Shown here piece after piece: positions 7,680 to 15,543 of a stretch of DNA of 64,000 nucleotides. Under the pieces are notes generated by a model. It had not been told where the DNA came from. It made no database searches and was given only the letters and a program-made list of their open reading frames with translations. The translations under genes were made by a program, and so were the position numbers. Every line of letters begins with the position of its first letter. The stretch's first letter is position 1. The DNA comes from Polymorphobacter_B sp038225475 (GTDB lineage: Bacteria > Pseudomonadota > Alphaproteobacteria > Sphingomonadales > Sphingomonadaceae): NCBI GenBank assembly GCA_038225475.1, contig JBBRRA010000008.1, forward strand, positions 76,966-140,965, in the 5' to 3' direction.

Positions 7680-9197
7680 TCAGTCGGTCCCGGGCGTGGC
7701 GAAGCGGTGGGTGACTTCGGCGTCGGTCGGGCTGGGGGCGGGCGGGGCTTCGCCGAACCATGCCGCAACGCGCGCCTTAGCGGCGGCGTCCATGTGCAGC
7801 CCCTGTTTGGTGCGGCGCCACAGCACGTCGTCGGCAGTCGTCGCCCATTCGCGTCCGACGAAGTAGTCGAGCTCGGCCTCGAACAGCCCGCCGAGATTGT
7901 CGCCAAGCCCGCCGGCCAGCAGCCCGTCGGCAGCGGTCCCGATGGTTAAGGCGAGGCGTTTGACGAGGCGGGGGTCGTAATTCTCGAACTTGGCGGTCAG
8001 GTTGCCGAGCCAGCGCTTGAACGCCGCCTGGCCGGTTTCGTCGCCCAGCCGCTCGACATCGCCGCCGGGCAGCGCCTCGGTCGCGGTCCACGGCTTGGTA
8101 TCGGGGGCGAGGAGCTTCATCACCGCCTCGGCAAGTACGCGGTAGGTCGTGATCTTGCCGCCAACGACAGTCAGCGCGTTTACGCCTTCATGCTCGACAA
8201 GGTGATAGTCGCGCGACGTCTCGCGGTCGCCCTTGCCGGCCTCGAGGATCAGCGGGCGGACCCCGGCATAGCGGTGAACGATGTCACCCGGCGTCAGCGG
8301 CCTGGCGAGAAAGCGATTGACCGCGCCCAGCAGGTACTCGCTTTCCCCGGCGGTCACATGCGCCGCCTCGGGTGTATCGACGGTGCGCTCGGTGGTCCCG
8401 ATCAACGAGAAATCGCGCTCATAGGGGATAACGAAGACGATCCGCCCGTCGGGCTGCTGCAGCATGAAGGCATCGCGGCCCAGATGCACCCGCCGCGTCA
8501 CGATATGCGACCCCTGCACCAGCCGCAGCGCGGGGGCATCGTTGCGCCCCAGCACGGTGCGCGCCACCTGCTCGGCCCACGGCCCGGCGGCGTTGACGAT
8601 ATGCCGTGCGGTCAACTCGCGCCCGTCGGACAGGCTGACGCGCCAATGCTCGCCCTCGACCCGCGCCGATACCACGCGGGTCCGCGGTGCGATCAGCGCG
8701 CCCCGGTTGGCGGCATCGCGGACGTTGGCGACCACCAGCCGCGCATCGTCGACCCAGCCATCCCAAAAGCGGAAGGCGCGGGTATAGCGGGCATCGAGCG
8801 CGCGTCCGGTGCGGTCGTTGCGCAGGTCGATCCGCTCGGACCCCGGCACGGTAATCCGCCGCGCGAGGTGATCGTACAGGAACAGCGCGGCGCGCAGCTG
8901 CCATTCGGGACGGTCACCGGTCACTGGCAGGACGAACGACTGCGGCCAGGTGATGTGCGGGGCAATGTCGAGCAGCACTTCGCGCTCCGCCAGCGCCTTG
9001 CGGACCAGCCCGAACTGATAGAATTCGAGGTAGCGCAGCCCGCCGTGGATCAGCTTGGTCGACGCGCTCGACGTTGCGCCGCCAAGGTCGCCCGCTTCGA
9101 CGAGCGCAACCTTCAGCCCGCGCCCCGCCGCATCGCGGGCGATACCGGCCCCGTTGATGCCGCCGCCGATGACCAGAATGTCGATCGTTTCGCCCAT
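7680..9197 (-). CDS. glpD: Glycerol-3-phosphate dehydrogenase
   Basis: A 505-residue FAD-dependent enzyme that oxidises sn-glycerol 3-phosphate to dihydroxyacetone phosphate and passes electrons to the quinone pool at the inner membrane. The dinucleotide-binding motif GGGINGAG (about 11-18), the segment SSASTKLIHGGLRYLE and the C-terminal DAO domain are present, and the length is normal for GlpD. It is divergent from glpK across only 39 bp, so the two probably share a promoter region. No glycerol facilitator (glpF) or GlpR repressor is visible nearby. Confidence 0.95.
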   Translation of the reverse strand: MGETIDILVIGGGINGAGIARDAAGRGLKVALVEAGDLGGATSSASTKLIHGGLRYLEFYQFGLVRKALAEREVLLDIAPHITWPQSFVLPVTGDRPEWQLRAALFLYDHLARRITVPGSERIDLRNDRTGRALDARYTRAFRFWDGWVDDARLVVANVRDAANRGALIAPRTRVVSARVEGEHWRVSLSDGRELTARHIVNAAGPWAEQVARTVLGRNDAPALRLVQGSHIVTRRVHLGRDAFMLQQPDGRIVFVIPYERDFSLIGTTERTVDTPEAAHVTAGESEYLLGAVNRFLARPLTPGDIVHRYAGVRPLILEAGKGDRETSRDYHLVEHEGVNALTVVGGKITTYRVLAEAVMKLLAPDTKPWTATEALPGGDVERLGDETGQAAFKRWLGNLTAKFENYDPRLVKRLALTIGTAADGLLAGGLGDNLGGLFEAELDYFVGREWATTADDVLWRRTKQGLHMDAAAKARVAAWFGEAPPAPSPTDAEVTHRFATPGTD

Positions 9198-9236
9198 GCC
9201 CTACCTATTGCCCGCACACCTTGTTAGGGATGAGCG

Positions 9237-10724
9237 ATGGATTCGGAAAGCCCCGCCAAGCCGCTGATACTGGTACTTGATGAAGGTACCACTTCCACCC
9301 GGGCGTTGGTGTTCGATCAGCGTGGCGCAATTGTCGCAGCCGCCACCCGCCCGATCACGCAACATTATCCGCAATCGGGCTGGGTCGAGCAGGATGCGAG
9401 CGAAATCTGGGCGCTCAGCCTCGACTGCCTGCGCGAGGCGGCGGCCAAGGTCGGCGTCGGGCGGATCGCTGCGATCGGCATCACCAACCAGCGCGAAACC
9501 GTGGTGGCGTGGGACCGCGTCACCGGCGAACCGCTCGCGCCGGCAATCGTCTGGCAGGACCGCCGCACCGCCGACCGCTGCGCCGAGCTGCGGGCGTCGG
9601 GGTTCGAGCCGGCGGTGCAGGCGACCACCGGGCTGTTGCTCGACCCCTATTTCTCTGCGACCAAGTTCGACTGGCTGCTGGGCAACCACGCCACGGCGCG
9701 TGACGCGGCGCGTGAAGGCCGCCTTGCACTCGGCACCATCGATGCGTGGCTGATGTGGAAACTGACCGAAGGCCGCGTTCATGCGACCGATGCGACCAAT
9801 GCGTCGCGCACGCTGCTGATGGACCTCAAGGCGTGCACCTGGCATCCCGGCATGATCGAGCGGTTCCGCATCCCGCTGGCCGCGCTGCCGACGATCACCG
9901 ACTGCGCCGGGCCGCTTGGCGTCACCCGGCTGCTCGGCCCACCGATCGCGATCACCGCCAGCGTCGGCGACCAGCACGCCGCCGCGATCGGGCAGGCGTG
10001 CCTGACGCGCGGCATGGTCAAGGCGACCTATGGCACCGGCATCTTCGTGCTCGCCCACGGCGGCCCCAAGCGGGTGCGCTCGCGGCACCGGCTGCTGTCG
10101 ACGCTGGCGTGGCGGCTGAACGGGGTCGCGGCCTATGCGCTCGAAGGCAGCGTGTTCACCGGCGGCGCGGCGGTGCAGTGGCTGCGTGACGGCATCGGTG
10201 TGATCCAGACCGCCGCCGAGTCGGAGCTGCTGGCGCGCTCGGTGCCCGACAACGGCGGGGTCGTCGTGGTCCCGGCGTTCGTCGGGATGGGTGCGCCGCA
10301 CTGGCGGGCCGATGTGCGCGGCATCGTCACCGGGCTGACGGCGGCAACGACGCGCGCGCATCTGGTACGCGCGACACTGTCGGCGATGGCGCATCAGACC
10401 GCCGACCTGCTCGAGGCGCTGGCCGCCGACGGCATCGCGCCGACGCGGCTGCGGGTCGATGGCGGCATGGTGGCGAACGACTGGCTGTGCCAGCATATCG
10501 CCGATGTGCTCGGCCTGCCCGTCGAGCGGCCGCGCGTCATCGAGACGACCGCGCTCGGGTGCGCCATGCTCGCCGGGCTGGGGGCAGGGCTGTTCCCGAC
10601 GCTTGCCGCAGCCTCGGCGCTGGCGCATCCCGAGCGCGTCTTCACGCCCGGCTATGACGACGACCGCCGGGCTGCCGAGCGCGCTGCGTGGGCGCACGGG
10701 GTACGGCAGGCGCTGACGACATGA
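9237..10724 (+). CDS. glpK: Glycerol kinase
   Basis: A 495-residue FGGY-family kinase that phosphorylates glycerol with ATP to glycerol 3-phosphate, the substrate of the divergent glpD. The N-terminal DEGTTSTRA phosphate loop, the GITNQRETVVAWDR segment, the YGTGIF motif and the C-terminal domain with GLTAATTRAHLVRA and DGGM are intact, with full family length. A GGGATGAG ribosome site precedes the ATG. Its stop overlaps the start of a 56-residue membrane protein gene. Confidence 0.95.
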   Translation: MDSESPAKPLILVLDEGTTSTRALVFDQRGAIVAAATRPITQHYPQSGWVEQDASEIWALSLDCLREAAAKVGVGRIAAIGITNQRETVVAWDRVTGEPLAPAIVWQDRRTADRCAELRASGFEPAVQATTGLLLDPYFSATKFDWLLGNHATARDAAREGRLALGTIDAWLMWKLTEGRVHATDATNASRTLLMDLKACTWHPGMIERFRIPLAALPTITDCAGPLGVTRLLGPPIAITASVGDQHAAAIGQACLTRGMVKATYGTGIFVLAHGGPKRVRSRHRLLSTLAWRLNGVAAYALEGSVFTGGAAVQWLRDGIGVIQTAAESELLARSVPDNGGVVVVPAFVGMGAPHWRADVRGIVTGLTAATTRAHLVRATLSAMAHQTADLLEALAADGIAPTRLRVDGGMVANDWLCQHIADVLGLPVERPRVIETTALGCAMLAGLGAGLFPTLAAASALAHPERVFTPGYDDDRRAAERAAWAHGVRQALTT

Positions 10725-10891
10725 TGGCGACGCTGCTTGCGGTGGCCGTGCTGGCGGCGTTCGCACTGATCGGCGGCGGCGGCTTTGCGCTCGTCAAGCG
10801 GCGCGGCAAGCCGCTCAATGCCGGGCTGATGATCGGCGTCGGCGTGATCGTCCTGATCAACGTCTGGATCAACTCGCTGCCGGCCCCCTAG
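10721..10891 (+). CDS. Small two-helix membrane protein
   Basis: A 56-residue hydrophobic protein with two predicted membrane helices (about 3-22 and 32-51) separated by a short basic loop, VKRRGKP. Its ATG overlaps the glpK stop by four bases, so it is probably co-translated with glpK. It is far too small for a glycerol facilitator. I do not recognise the family. Its TAG stop shares the tetranucleotide CTAG with the stop of the convergent vWA gene. Confidence 0.65.
   Translation: MMATLLAVAVLAAFALIGGGGFALVKRRGKPLNAGLMIGVGVIVLINVWINSLPAP
10888..10891. other. Shared CTAG stop of convergent genes
   Basis: CTAG provides TAG to the plus-strand small membrane gene and, read in reverse, TAG to the vWA gene. 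The same arrangement occurs at 26361-26364 and 30134-30137. Confidence 0.85.
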
Positions 10892-12069
10892 CGCGCCCGC
10901 GTCAGTTCGCGCATCGCCTTGTCGAGCCCGTCGAGGCTGAGCGGATACATCCGGTCCTCGAAAATCGCCTTCATCATCTGGATCGACTGGCCGTGGCTCC
11001 AGTTCTTTTCCGGAATCGGGTTGAGCCACACCGAAGCGTGATAGACATCGAGCACGCGCCGCAGCCATGTCTCGCCGCTTTCATCGTTCCAATGCTCGAC
11101 CGATCCACCCGGATAGTTGATTTCATACGGGCTCATCGAAGCGTCGCCGACAAACACCACCTTATAGTCATGCGGATATTTGTGGAGAATATCGAGCAAC
11201 GGGGTCCGCTCGGTCCAGCGTCGTTTATTGTCCTGCCATACCGCCTCATAGGGGCAGTTATGGAAGTAAAAGAACTCGAGGTGCTTGAACTCGGACCGCG
11301 CCGCCGAGAACAGTTCCTCGCAAAGCTTGATCCACGGGTCCATCGACCCGCCGACGTCTAAGAACAGCAGCACCTTGACTGCGTTATGCCGCTCGGGCCG
11401 CATGACGATGTCGAGATACGCCTTGCGCGCCGTGCCCGAGATCGTCGCGTCGAGGTCGAGCTCGTCGGCGGCCCCGTCGCGCGCAAACCGCCGCAACCGC
11501 CGCAACGCCAGCTTGATGTTGCGCGTGCCGAGCTCGACGCTGGCATCAAGGTTGCGGAACTCGCGCTTGTCCCACACCTTGATGGCGCGGCCGTTGCGGC
11601 CTTCGTCCTGGCCGATGCGCACGCCTTCGGGATTATAGCCGTTCGCGCCGAACGGCGAGGTGCCGCCGGTGCCGATCCATTTCGAGCCGCCTTCATGGCG
11701 CTTCTGTTGCTCCTCGAGGCGCTGTTTGAGCGTTGCCATGATCTCGTCCCAGCTGCCGAGCGCCTTGATCTTGGCCATCTCCTCCTCGGACAGATGCAGT
11801 TCGGCAACCTTGCGCAGCCACTCCTCGGGGATCTCGACACTCTCGGTGCCGTAAATCGTCTCGAGCCCCTTGAAAACCTTGCCGAAAACCTGATCGAAAC
11901 GGTCGAGCAGCCCCTCGTCCTTCACATAGGCGGCGCGCGACAGATAATAGAATTGCTCGACATTATCGTCGATCACCCCCTCGCGCAGCGCTTCGAGCAG
12001 CGTCAGATGCTCCTTGAGCGACGCCGGAATCTTCGCAGCGCGAAGCTCTTCGAGGAAGTTCAGAAACAT
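10888..12069 (-). CDS. vWA domain protein (CoxE-like)
   Basis: A 393-residue protein with a C-terminal von Willebrand factor A domain. The metal site is the variant DVGGSMD (238-244), where DxGxS replaces the usual DxSxS, as is common in CoxE-like proteins. The N-terminal half is helical and charged. Such proteins work with MoxR-type AAA+ ATPases, which use ATP to remodel or activate client enzymes, and the two genes are usually adjacent. Here the MoxR gene lies about 1.8 kb upstream, separated by DUF817 and TRIC genes. A copy of the inverted repeat lies 22 bp before the start. Confidence 0.87.
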   Translation of the reverse strand: MFLNFLEELRAAKIPASLKEHLTLLEALREGVIDDNVEQFYYLSRAAYVKDEGLLDRFDQVFGKVFKGLETIYGTESVEIPEEWLRKVAELHLSEEEMAKIKALGSWDEIMATLKQRLEEQQKRHEGGSKWIGTGGTSPFGANGYNPEGVRIGQDEGRNGRAIKVWDKREFRNLDASVELGTRNIKLALRRLRRFARDGAADELDLDATISGTARKAYLDIVMRPERHNAVKVLLFLDVGGSMDPWIKLCEELFSAARSEFKHLEFFYFHNCPYEAVWQDNKRRWTERTPLLDILHKYPHDYKVVFVGDASMSPYEINYPGGSVEHWNDESGETWLRRVLDVYHASVWLNPIPEKNWSHGQSIQMMKAIFEDRMYPLSLDGLDKAMRELTRAR

Positions 12070-12386
12070 GGCGCACCGAGTCGCAGGCGGAGCGAGCTAT
12101 GCAAAGTTGATGAAGTTAACGACACGTGGAGGGGGGCAGGAGGCCTGCTGACGATGTGGAGCGCAGCTACATTGCTGCCGATGACGACGGCGTTCAGTTG
12201 GACTGCTATCATCTGATCTGTTTATCCAAATAGGCGCAATATGTCAAGCGAAAGCCTCGTCGTCGGGTAAAATCGAGCTTCAAATTTGCCGTATGGCCCG
12301 CAAAATAAAGCGACTTCTACGCTATCGTAGTTATGCTACCGCGTCAGCCGATCGGAGGACAAGGGTTTGCGAGGCAAACGCAGCGC
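12070..12386. other. Non-coding stretch upstream of the vWA and TRIC genes
   Basis: 317 bp without a convincing gene. It holds the right copy of the inverted repeat (12092-12127), a relatively AT-rich stretch (about 12190-12340) that should contain the promoters of the divergent vWA and TRIC genes, and a small hairpin CTACG-CTAT-CGTAG (12317-12330). No tRNA or recognisable RNA was seen. Confidence 0.5.
12092..12127 (-). repeat. Right copy of the 36-bp inverted repeat
   Basis: On the minus strand this copy reads ACGTGTCGTTAACTTC to CATAGCTCGC, with one difference (C to T) from the copy at 7603-7638. The two copies face each other like the terminal repeats of a 4.5-kb unit carrying glpD, glpK, the small membrane gene and the vWA gene. 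It also forms part of the vWA leader. Confidence 0.8.
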
Positions 12387-13037
12387 ATGAAGAACGGTCC
12401 GGTAGACCGGTTACGCGACCGGTTGCTCACCGCGGTCGATCTTGCCGCGACTTTCGCGTTCGCGGCAGAATGCGCGCTCGCTGCGGTGCGTGCCGATCTC
12501 GATCTATTCGGCATCCTCGTGCTGGCGTTTGTCGGATCGGTCGGCGGCGGCGTCATCCGAGACCTGCTGCTTGGCGAGCATCCACCTGCCGCATTTCGTG
12601 ACCGACGGTATCCTCTAACGGCGATGGCGGCGGCTGGCTCGGTCATTCTTGCTGGCGTGCTTACGGGCAGGATAGGCGATTGGACCCCGCCTGCGGTGCT
12701 GGACGTGATCGAGGCGGCGGGGCTTGCGCTTGCCGCAGTTGCGGGAGCGCAAAAGGCGCTGGACTACGGACTGAACGCCGCCAGTGTGGTCATCATTGCC
12801 GTGGTCGGCGGCTGCGGCGGCGGTGTCTTGCGTGACATCCTGTTGGCGCAAGTTCCGCACGTGTTGCGGACGGATTTCTATGCAACGGCAGCGCTGGCGG
12901 GTGCTACTTTGATGGTGCTGCTGATCCGTCGGGCAGGCACCCGCAAGCCGCTTGCTGCACTGGCGACGGGCGTCGTCGTGTTCGGCCTGCGCATCGCCGC
13001 TATTTCTTACGATTGGGCATTGCCACATTTGCGCTGA
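12387..13037 (+). CDS. TRIC/UPF0126 family cation channel protein
   Basis: A 216-residue protein with about seven membrane helices built as a repeat of two halves. The two glycine-rich signatures, GSVGGGVIRDLLLGEHP and GCGGGVLRDILLAQVP, define the prokaryotic TRIC (trimeric intracellular cation channel, formerly UPF0126/YicG) family, whose members conduct monovalent cations across the inner membrane. The ATG at 12387 is preferred over one at 12333 because GAGG lies upstream and the extra residues would not be membrane-like. The 3' end overlaps the convergent DUF817 gene by 38 bp. Confidence 0.85.
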   Translation: MKNGPVDRLRDRLLTAVDLAATFAFAAECALAAVRADLDLFGILVLAFVGSVGGGVIRDLLLGEHPPAAFRDRRYPLTAMAAAGSVILAGVLTGRIGDWTPPAVLDVIEAAGLALAAVAGAQKALDYGLNAASVVIIAVVGGCGGGVLRDILLAQVPHVLRTDFYATAALAGATLMVLLIRRAGTRKPLAALATGVVVFGLRIAAISYDWALPHLR

Positions 13038-13902
13038 CGGCGAGCCGGCCGGGCACAAGCGGGCGCGACGCCGACTCGTGCAGGACCGATACCAAGACCA
13101 CCGAGATAATCATCAGCAGATACCAGCTGCCGAGCTTGGCGATCGGCACCATCACCCATGCTCCGGCCTGTGATGGGTACAGCCACGCATGCGAATAGGT
13201 GCCAAGGTTTTCGCCAAACCAAATGAATAGCGACACCAGCAAAAAACCGAGCAGGGCCGGCATCCGCCGTTGCGATCGAAACGGCCGGAACGAAAACCAG
13301 CTTCGCCAAAATAATAGCGCGGTCACGGCGAACAGCAGCCAGCGCAGATCGGGCAGATAGTGATGGGTGAAAAAGTTTGCGTAGATCGCTGCCGCCAGCG
13401 CCACGGTCTGCCAAATGGGTGGATAGTCGATCAATCGGATATCGAAAATCCGCCAGATGCGTGCAATGTAACTGCCAACCGCCGCATACATGAACCCCGA
13501 AAACAACGGCACTCCGCCGATCCGCAACAGGCTCGGCTCGGGATACGACCATGACCCCATGTGCGTCTTGAAGATTTCCATCGCGGTGCCGACGATATGG
13601 AACACAACGATGACGCGCGCTTCGGCAAGCGTTTCAAGCCGGAACATCAACATTGCCAGCTGCGTCGCAAAAGCTGCGATAACAAGGAAATCATACCGGG
13701 CCAGCGCGGCATCCGCCGGGTAAATAAAGTGCGTTGCGAGCAACATCGTCAGCATCAACGCGCCGAACAGGCATGCCCAACCCTGCTTGAAGCCGAACAG
13801 CAGGAATTCGAAAAACCACGCGCGCCGTCCACCGCCGACATTCAGCCGTTCAAGACGGTCGCGAACGGCTGCGAAGCGAGTCCGGCGCGCCTCGACCGGC
13901 AT
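13000..13902 (-). CDS. DUF817 family integral membrane protein
   Basis: A 300-residue polytopic protein with about eight hydrophobic segments. Conserved-looking parts are FGFKQGWACLFGALML, HIVGTAMEIFKTHMGSWSYPEPS and FGENLGTYSHAW, which match DUF817, a bacterial membrane family of unknown function. The start lies two bases after the stop of the MoxR gene, so the two are probably co-transcribed. The 3' end overlaps the TRIC gene tail to tail by 38 bp. Confidence 0.82.
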   Translation of the reverse strand: MPVEARRTRFAAVRDRLERLNVGGGRRAWFFEFLLFGFKQGWACLFGALMLTMLLATHFIYPADAALARYDFLVIAAFATQLAMLMFRLETLAEARVIVVFHIVGTAMEIFKTHMGSWSYPEPSLLRIGGVPLFSGFMYAAVGSYIARIWRIFDIRLIDYPPIWQTVALAAAIYANFFTHHYLPDLRWLLFAVTALLFWRSWFSFRPFRSQRRMPALLGFLLVSLFIWFGENLGTYSHAWLYPSQAGAWVMVPIAKLGSWYLLMIISVVLVSVLHESASRPLVPGRLAVSANVAMPNRKK

Positions 13903-13904
13903 GG

Positions 13905-14756
13905 TCAGTTCGCACCGCCTTGGCGCCGGTTCATAAACGCCAGCCGCTCGAACAGCATCACATCCTGTTCGTTCTTGAGTAGCGCGCCGTGGAGCGGCGG
14001 GATCAGCGATTTGGTGTCGCGCGAGCGCAGCACGTCGAGCGGCAGGTCCTCGTGCATCAGCAGCTTGAGCCAGTCGAGCAACTCCGACGTGCTCGGCTTT
14101 TTCTTCATGCCGGGGACTTCGCGGATGTCATAAAAAATGTTCATCGCCTCGCGGACGAGGTTCTTTTGAATGTCGGGGAAATGGACCTGGATGATGCGCT
14201 GCATGGTCTCGCGGTCGGGGAACTTGATGTAATGGAAGAAACAGCGGCGCAGGAACGCGTCGGGCAGGTCTTTCTCGTTGTTCGACGTGATGATGACGAT
14301 CGGGCGGACGGCGGCCTTCACCGTCTCGCCAGTTTCGTAAACGTGGAACTCCATGCGGTCGAGTTCCTGCAGCAGGTCATTTGGAAACTCGATATCGGCC
14401 TTGTCGATCTCGTCGATCAGCAGGACGGGAAGCTGCGGTGAGGTGAACGCCTCCCACATCTTGCCGCGGCGGATGTAGTTCGAAATGTCGGCAACGCGCG
14501 CATCGCCCAGCTGGCTATCGCGCAGGCGGCTGACGGCGTCATATTCATACAGCCCCTGCGCCGCCTTGGTGGTCGACTTGACGTTCCATTCGATCAGCGG
14601 CGCATTGAAAGCGTTGGCGATTTCCTGCGCCAGCACGGTCTTGCCGGTGCCGGGCTCGCCTTTGACGAGCAGCGGACGGCGGAGCGTGGCGGCCGCGTTG
14701 ACCGCGACCTTCAGGTCATCGGTGGCGACATACGCGCTGGTGCCTTCGAAACGCAT
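13905..14756 (-). CDS. MoxR family AAA+ ATPase
   Basis: A 283-residue AAA+ ATPase. Walker A is GEPGTGKT (33-40), Walker B is LLIDEID (112-118), sensor 1 is the TSNNEKDLPDAFLRR segment, and a C-terminal lid domain follows. MoxR proteins act as chaperone-like activators together with vWA proteins; the expected partner is the CoxE-like gene at 10888-12069 on the same strand, now separated by DUF817 and TRIC. The gene leads directly into DUF817. Confidence 0.9.
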   Translation of the reverse strand: MRFEGTSAYVATDDLKVAVNAAATLRRPLLVKGEPGTGKTVLAQEIANAFNAPLIEWNVKSTTKAAQGLYEYDAVSRLRDSQLGDARVADISNYIRRGKMWEAFTSPQLPVLLIDEIDKADIEFPNDLLQELDRMEFHVYETGETVKAAVRPIVIITSNNEKDLPDAFLRRCFFHYIKFPDRETMQRIIQVHFPDIQKNLVREAMNIFYDIREVPGMKKKPSTSELLDWLKLLMHEDLPLDVLRSRDTKSLIPPLHGALLKNEQDVMLFERLAFMNRRQGGAN

Positions 14757-14830
14757 GGGGAGGGGTGCCTTGCCGGTGGGTTGACGTTCACGGCAACGCT
14801 AAAGCGCGGCGCGCGGCGTGGCAACCGGCG

Positions 14831-15493
14831 CTAATGATGCGCGAAGCTGGTTTCGTTATGCTGAAGTCCCGATTTGCCGAGCATATTGCCGTCGATATCG
14901 GTCGTCTGGCGTACCAGTTCGGGGGTGCCGCGCGCGCCGAGGCGGTAGTCGTTCACCGTGACGAAGCTGTCGACCTTGGCGACCAGCATCATCCGGAACG
15001 GTTCGCGCGCCACGAGGCGAACCTGAGTGATGAACGGGTGCGGGCCGGGAGCGACGACCGCATCGGCGGTGAAGTGCTCGGTGATGTCCTTGCCGTTGGC
15101 GCTGACCGAACCGGGGGGCAGGGCTGCGGTGTGGAGCACCGTCCTGCCGGTGGCATCGGTCGTCGTCGTGGCGGTGGCGAACAGCTTGGCGAGCCGGTAA
15201 TAGCCGGGGACGGGGGTATCGGCGGCCTTGCGTTCGCGCGCGAGATCATCGGGCGAGGGCGGCTTGCCGTTGACGCTAAGCAAGGTCCACGCCTTGCCGT
15301 TCCAGCGGTCGATCCGGGTTTCGGATGCCTTCTCGCCGCCGCCCGACTGCGACGCGACAATGGTGCGGTCGAACGCCAATGTCGCCGGCCCCAGCAGCGC
15401 CGCGTCGGCAAGCAGCCGGTCGCGCCCCGTATCGGATGCCGGGGCGGCCGCAAGCGCGAGCGGAGCGAGGATCAGCAGGGCGAGGTTTTTCAT
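14831..15493 (-). CDS. Hypothetical secreted protein
   Basis: A 220-residue protein with an N-terminal signal peptide (MKNLALLILAPLALAAAPAS, cleavage likely after ALAAA or APA). The mature part is largely beta-rich (RTVLHTAALPPGSVSANGKD; ITQVRLVAREPFRMMLVAKV) without a family motif I recognise. It is probably periplasmic. It lies about 70 bp downstream of the MoxR start region, on the same strand and just after rpoD, but no operon link is evident. Confidence 0.65.
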   Translation of the reverse strand: MKNLALLILAPLALAAAPASDTGRDRLLADAALLGPATLAFDRTIVASQSGGGEKASETRIDRWNGKAWTLLSVNGKPPSPDDLARERKAADTPVPGYYRLAKLFATATTTTDATGRTVLHTAALPPGSVSANGKDITEHFTADAVVAPGPHPFITQVRLVAREPFRMMLVAKVDSFVTVNDYRLGARGTPELVRQTTDIDGNMLGKSGLQHNETSFAHH

Positions 15494-15543
15494 AACCGCT
15501 GTCTTAGCGAACCAATACACGCTCTGCAATGGCCCCGGCACGA

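Noticed and set aside
9201..10766. A 521-codon minus-strand frame opposite glpK
   Set aside because: Arginine/glutamine/histidine-rich shadow frame with no recognisable domain. glpK is full length on the plus strand.
7603..12127. Inverted repeat pair considered as an insertion sequence or composite transposon
   Set aside because: No transposase or recombinase lies between or beside the copies and no target duplication is visible, so it is kept only as a repeat pair.
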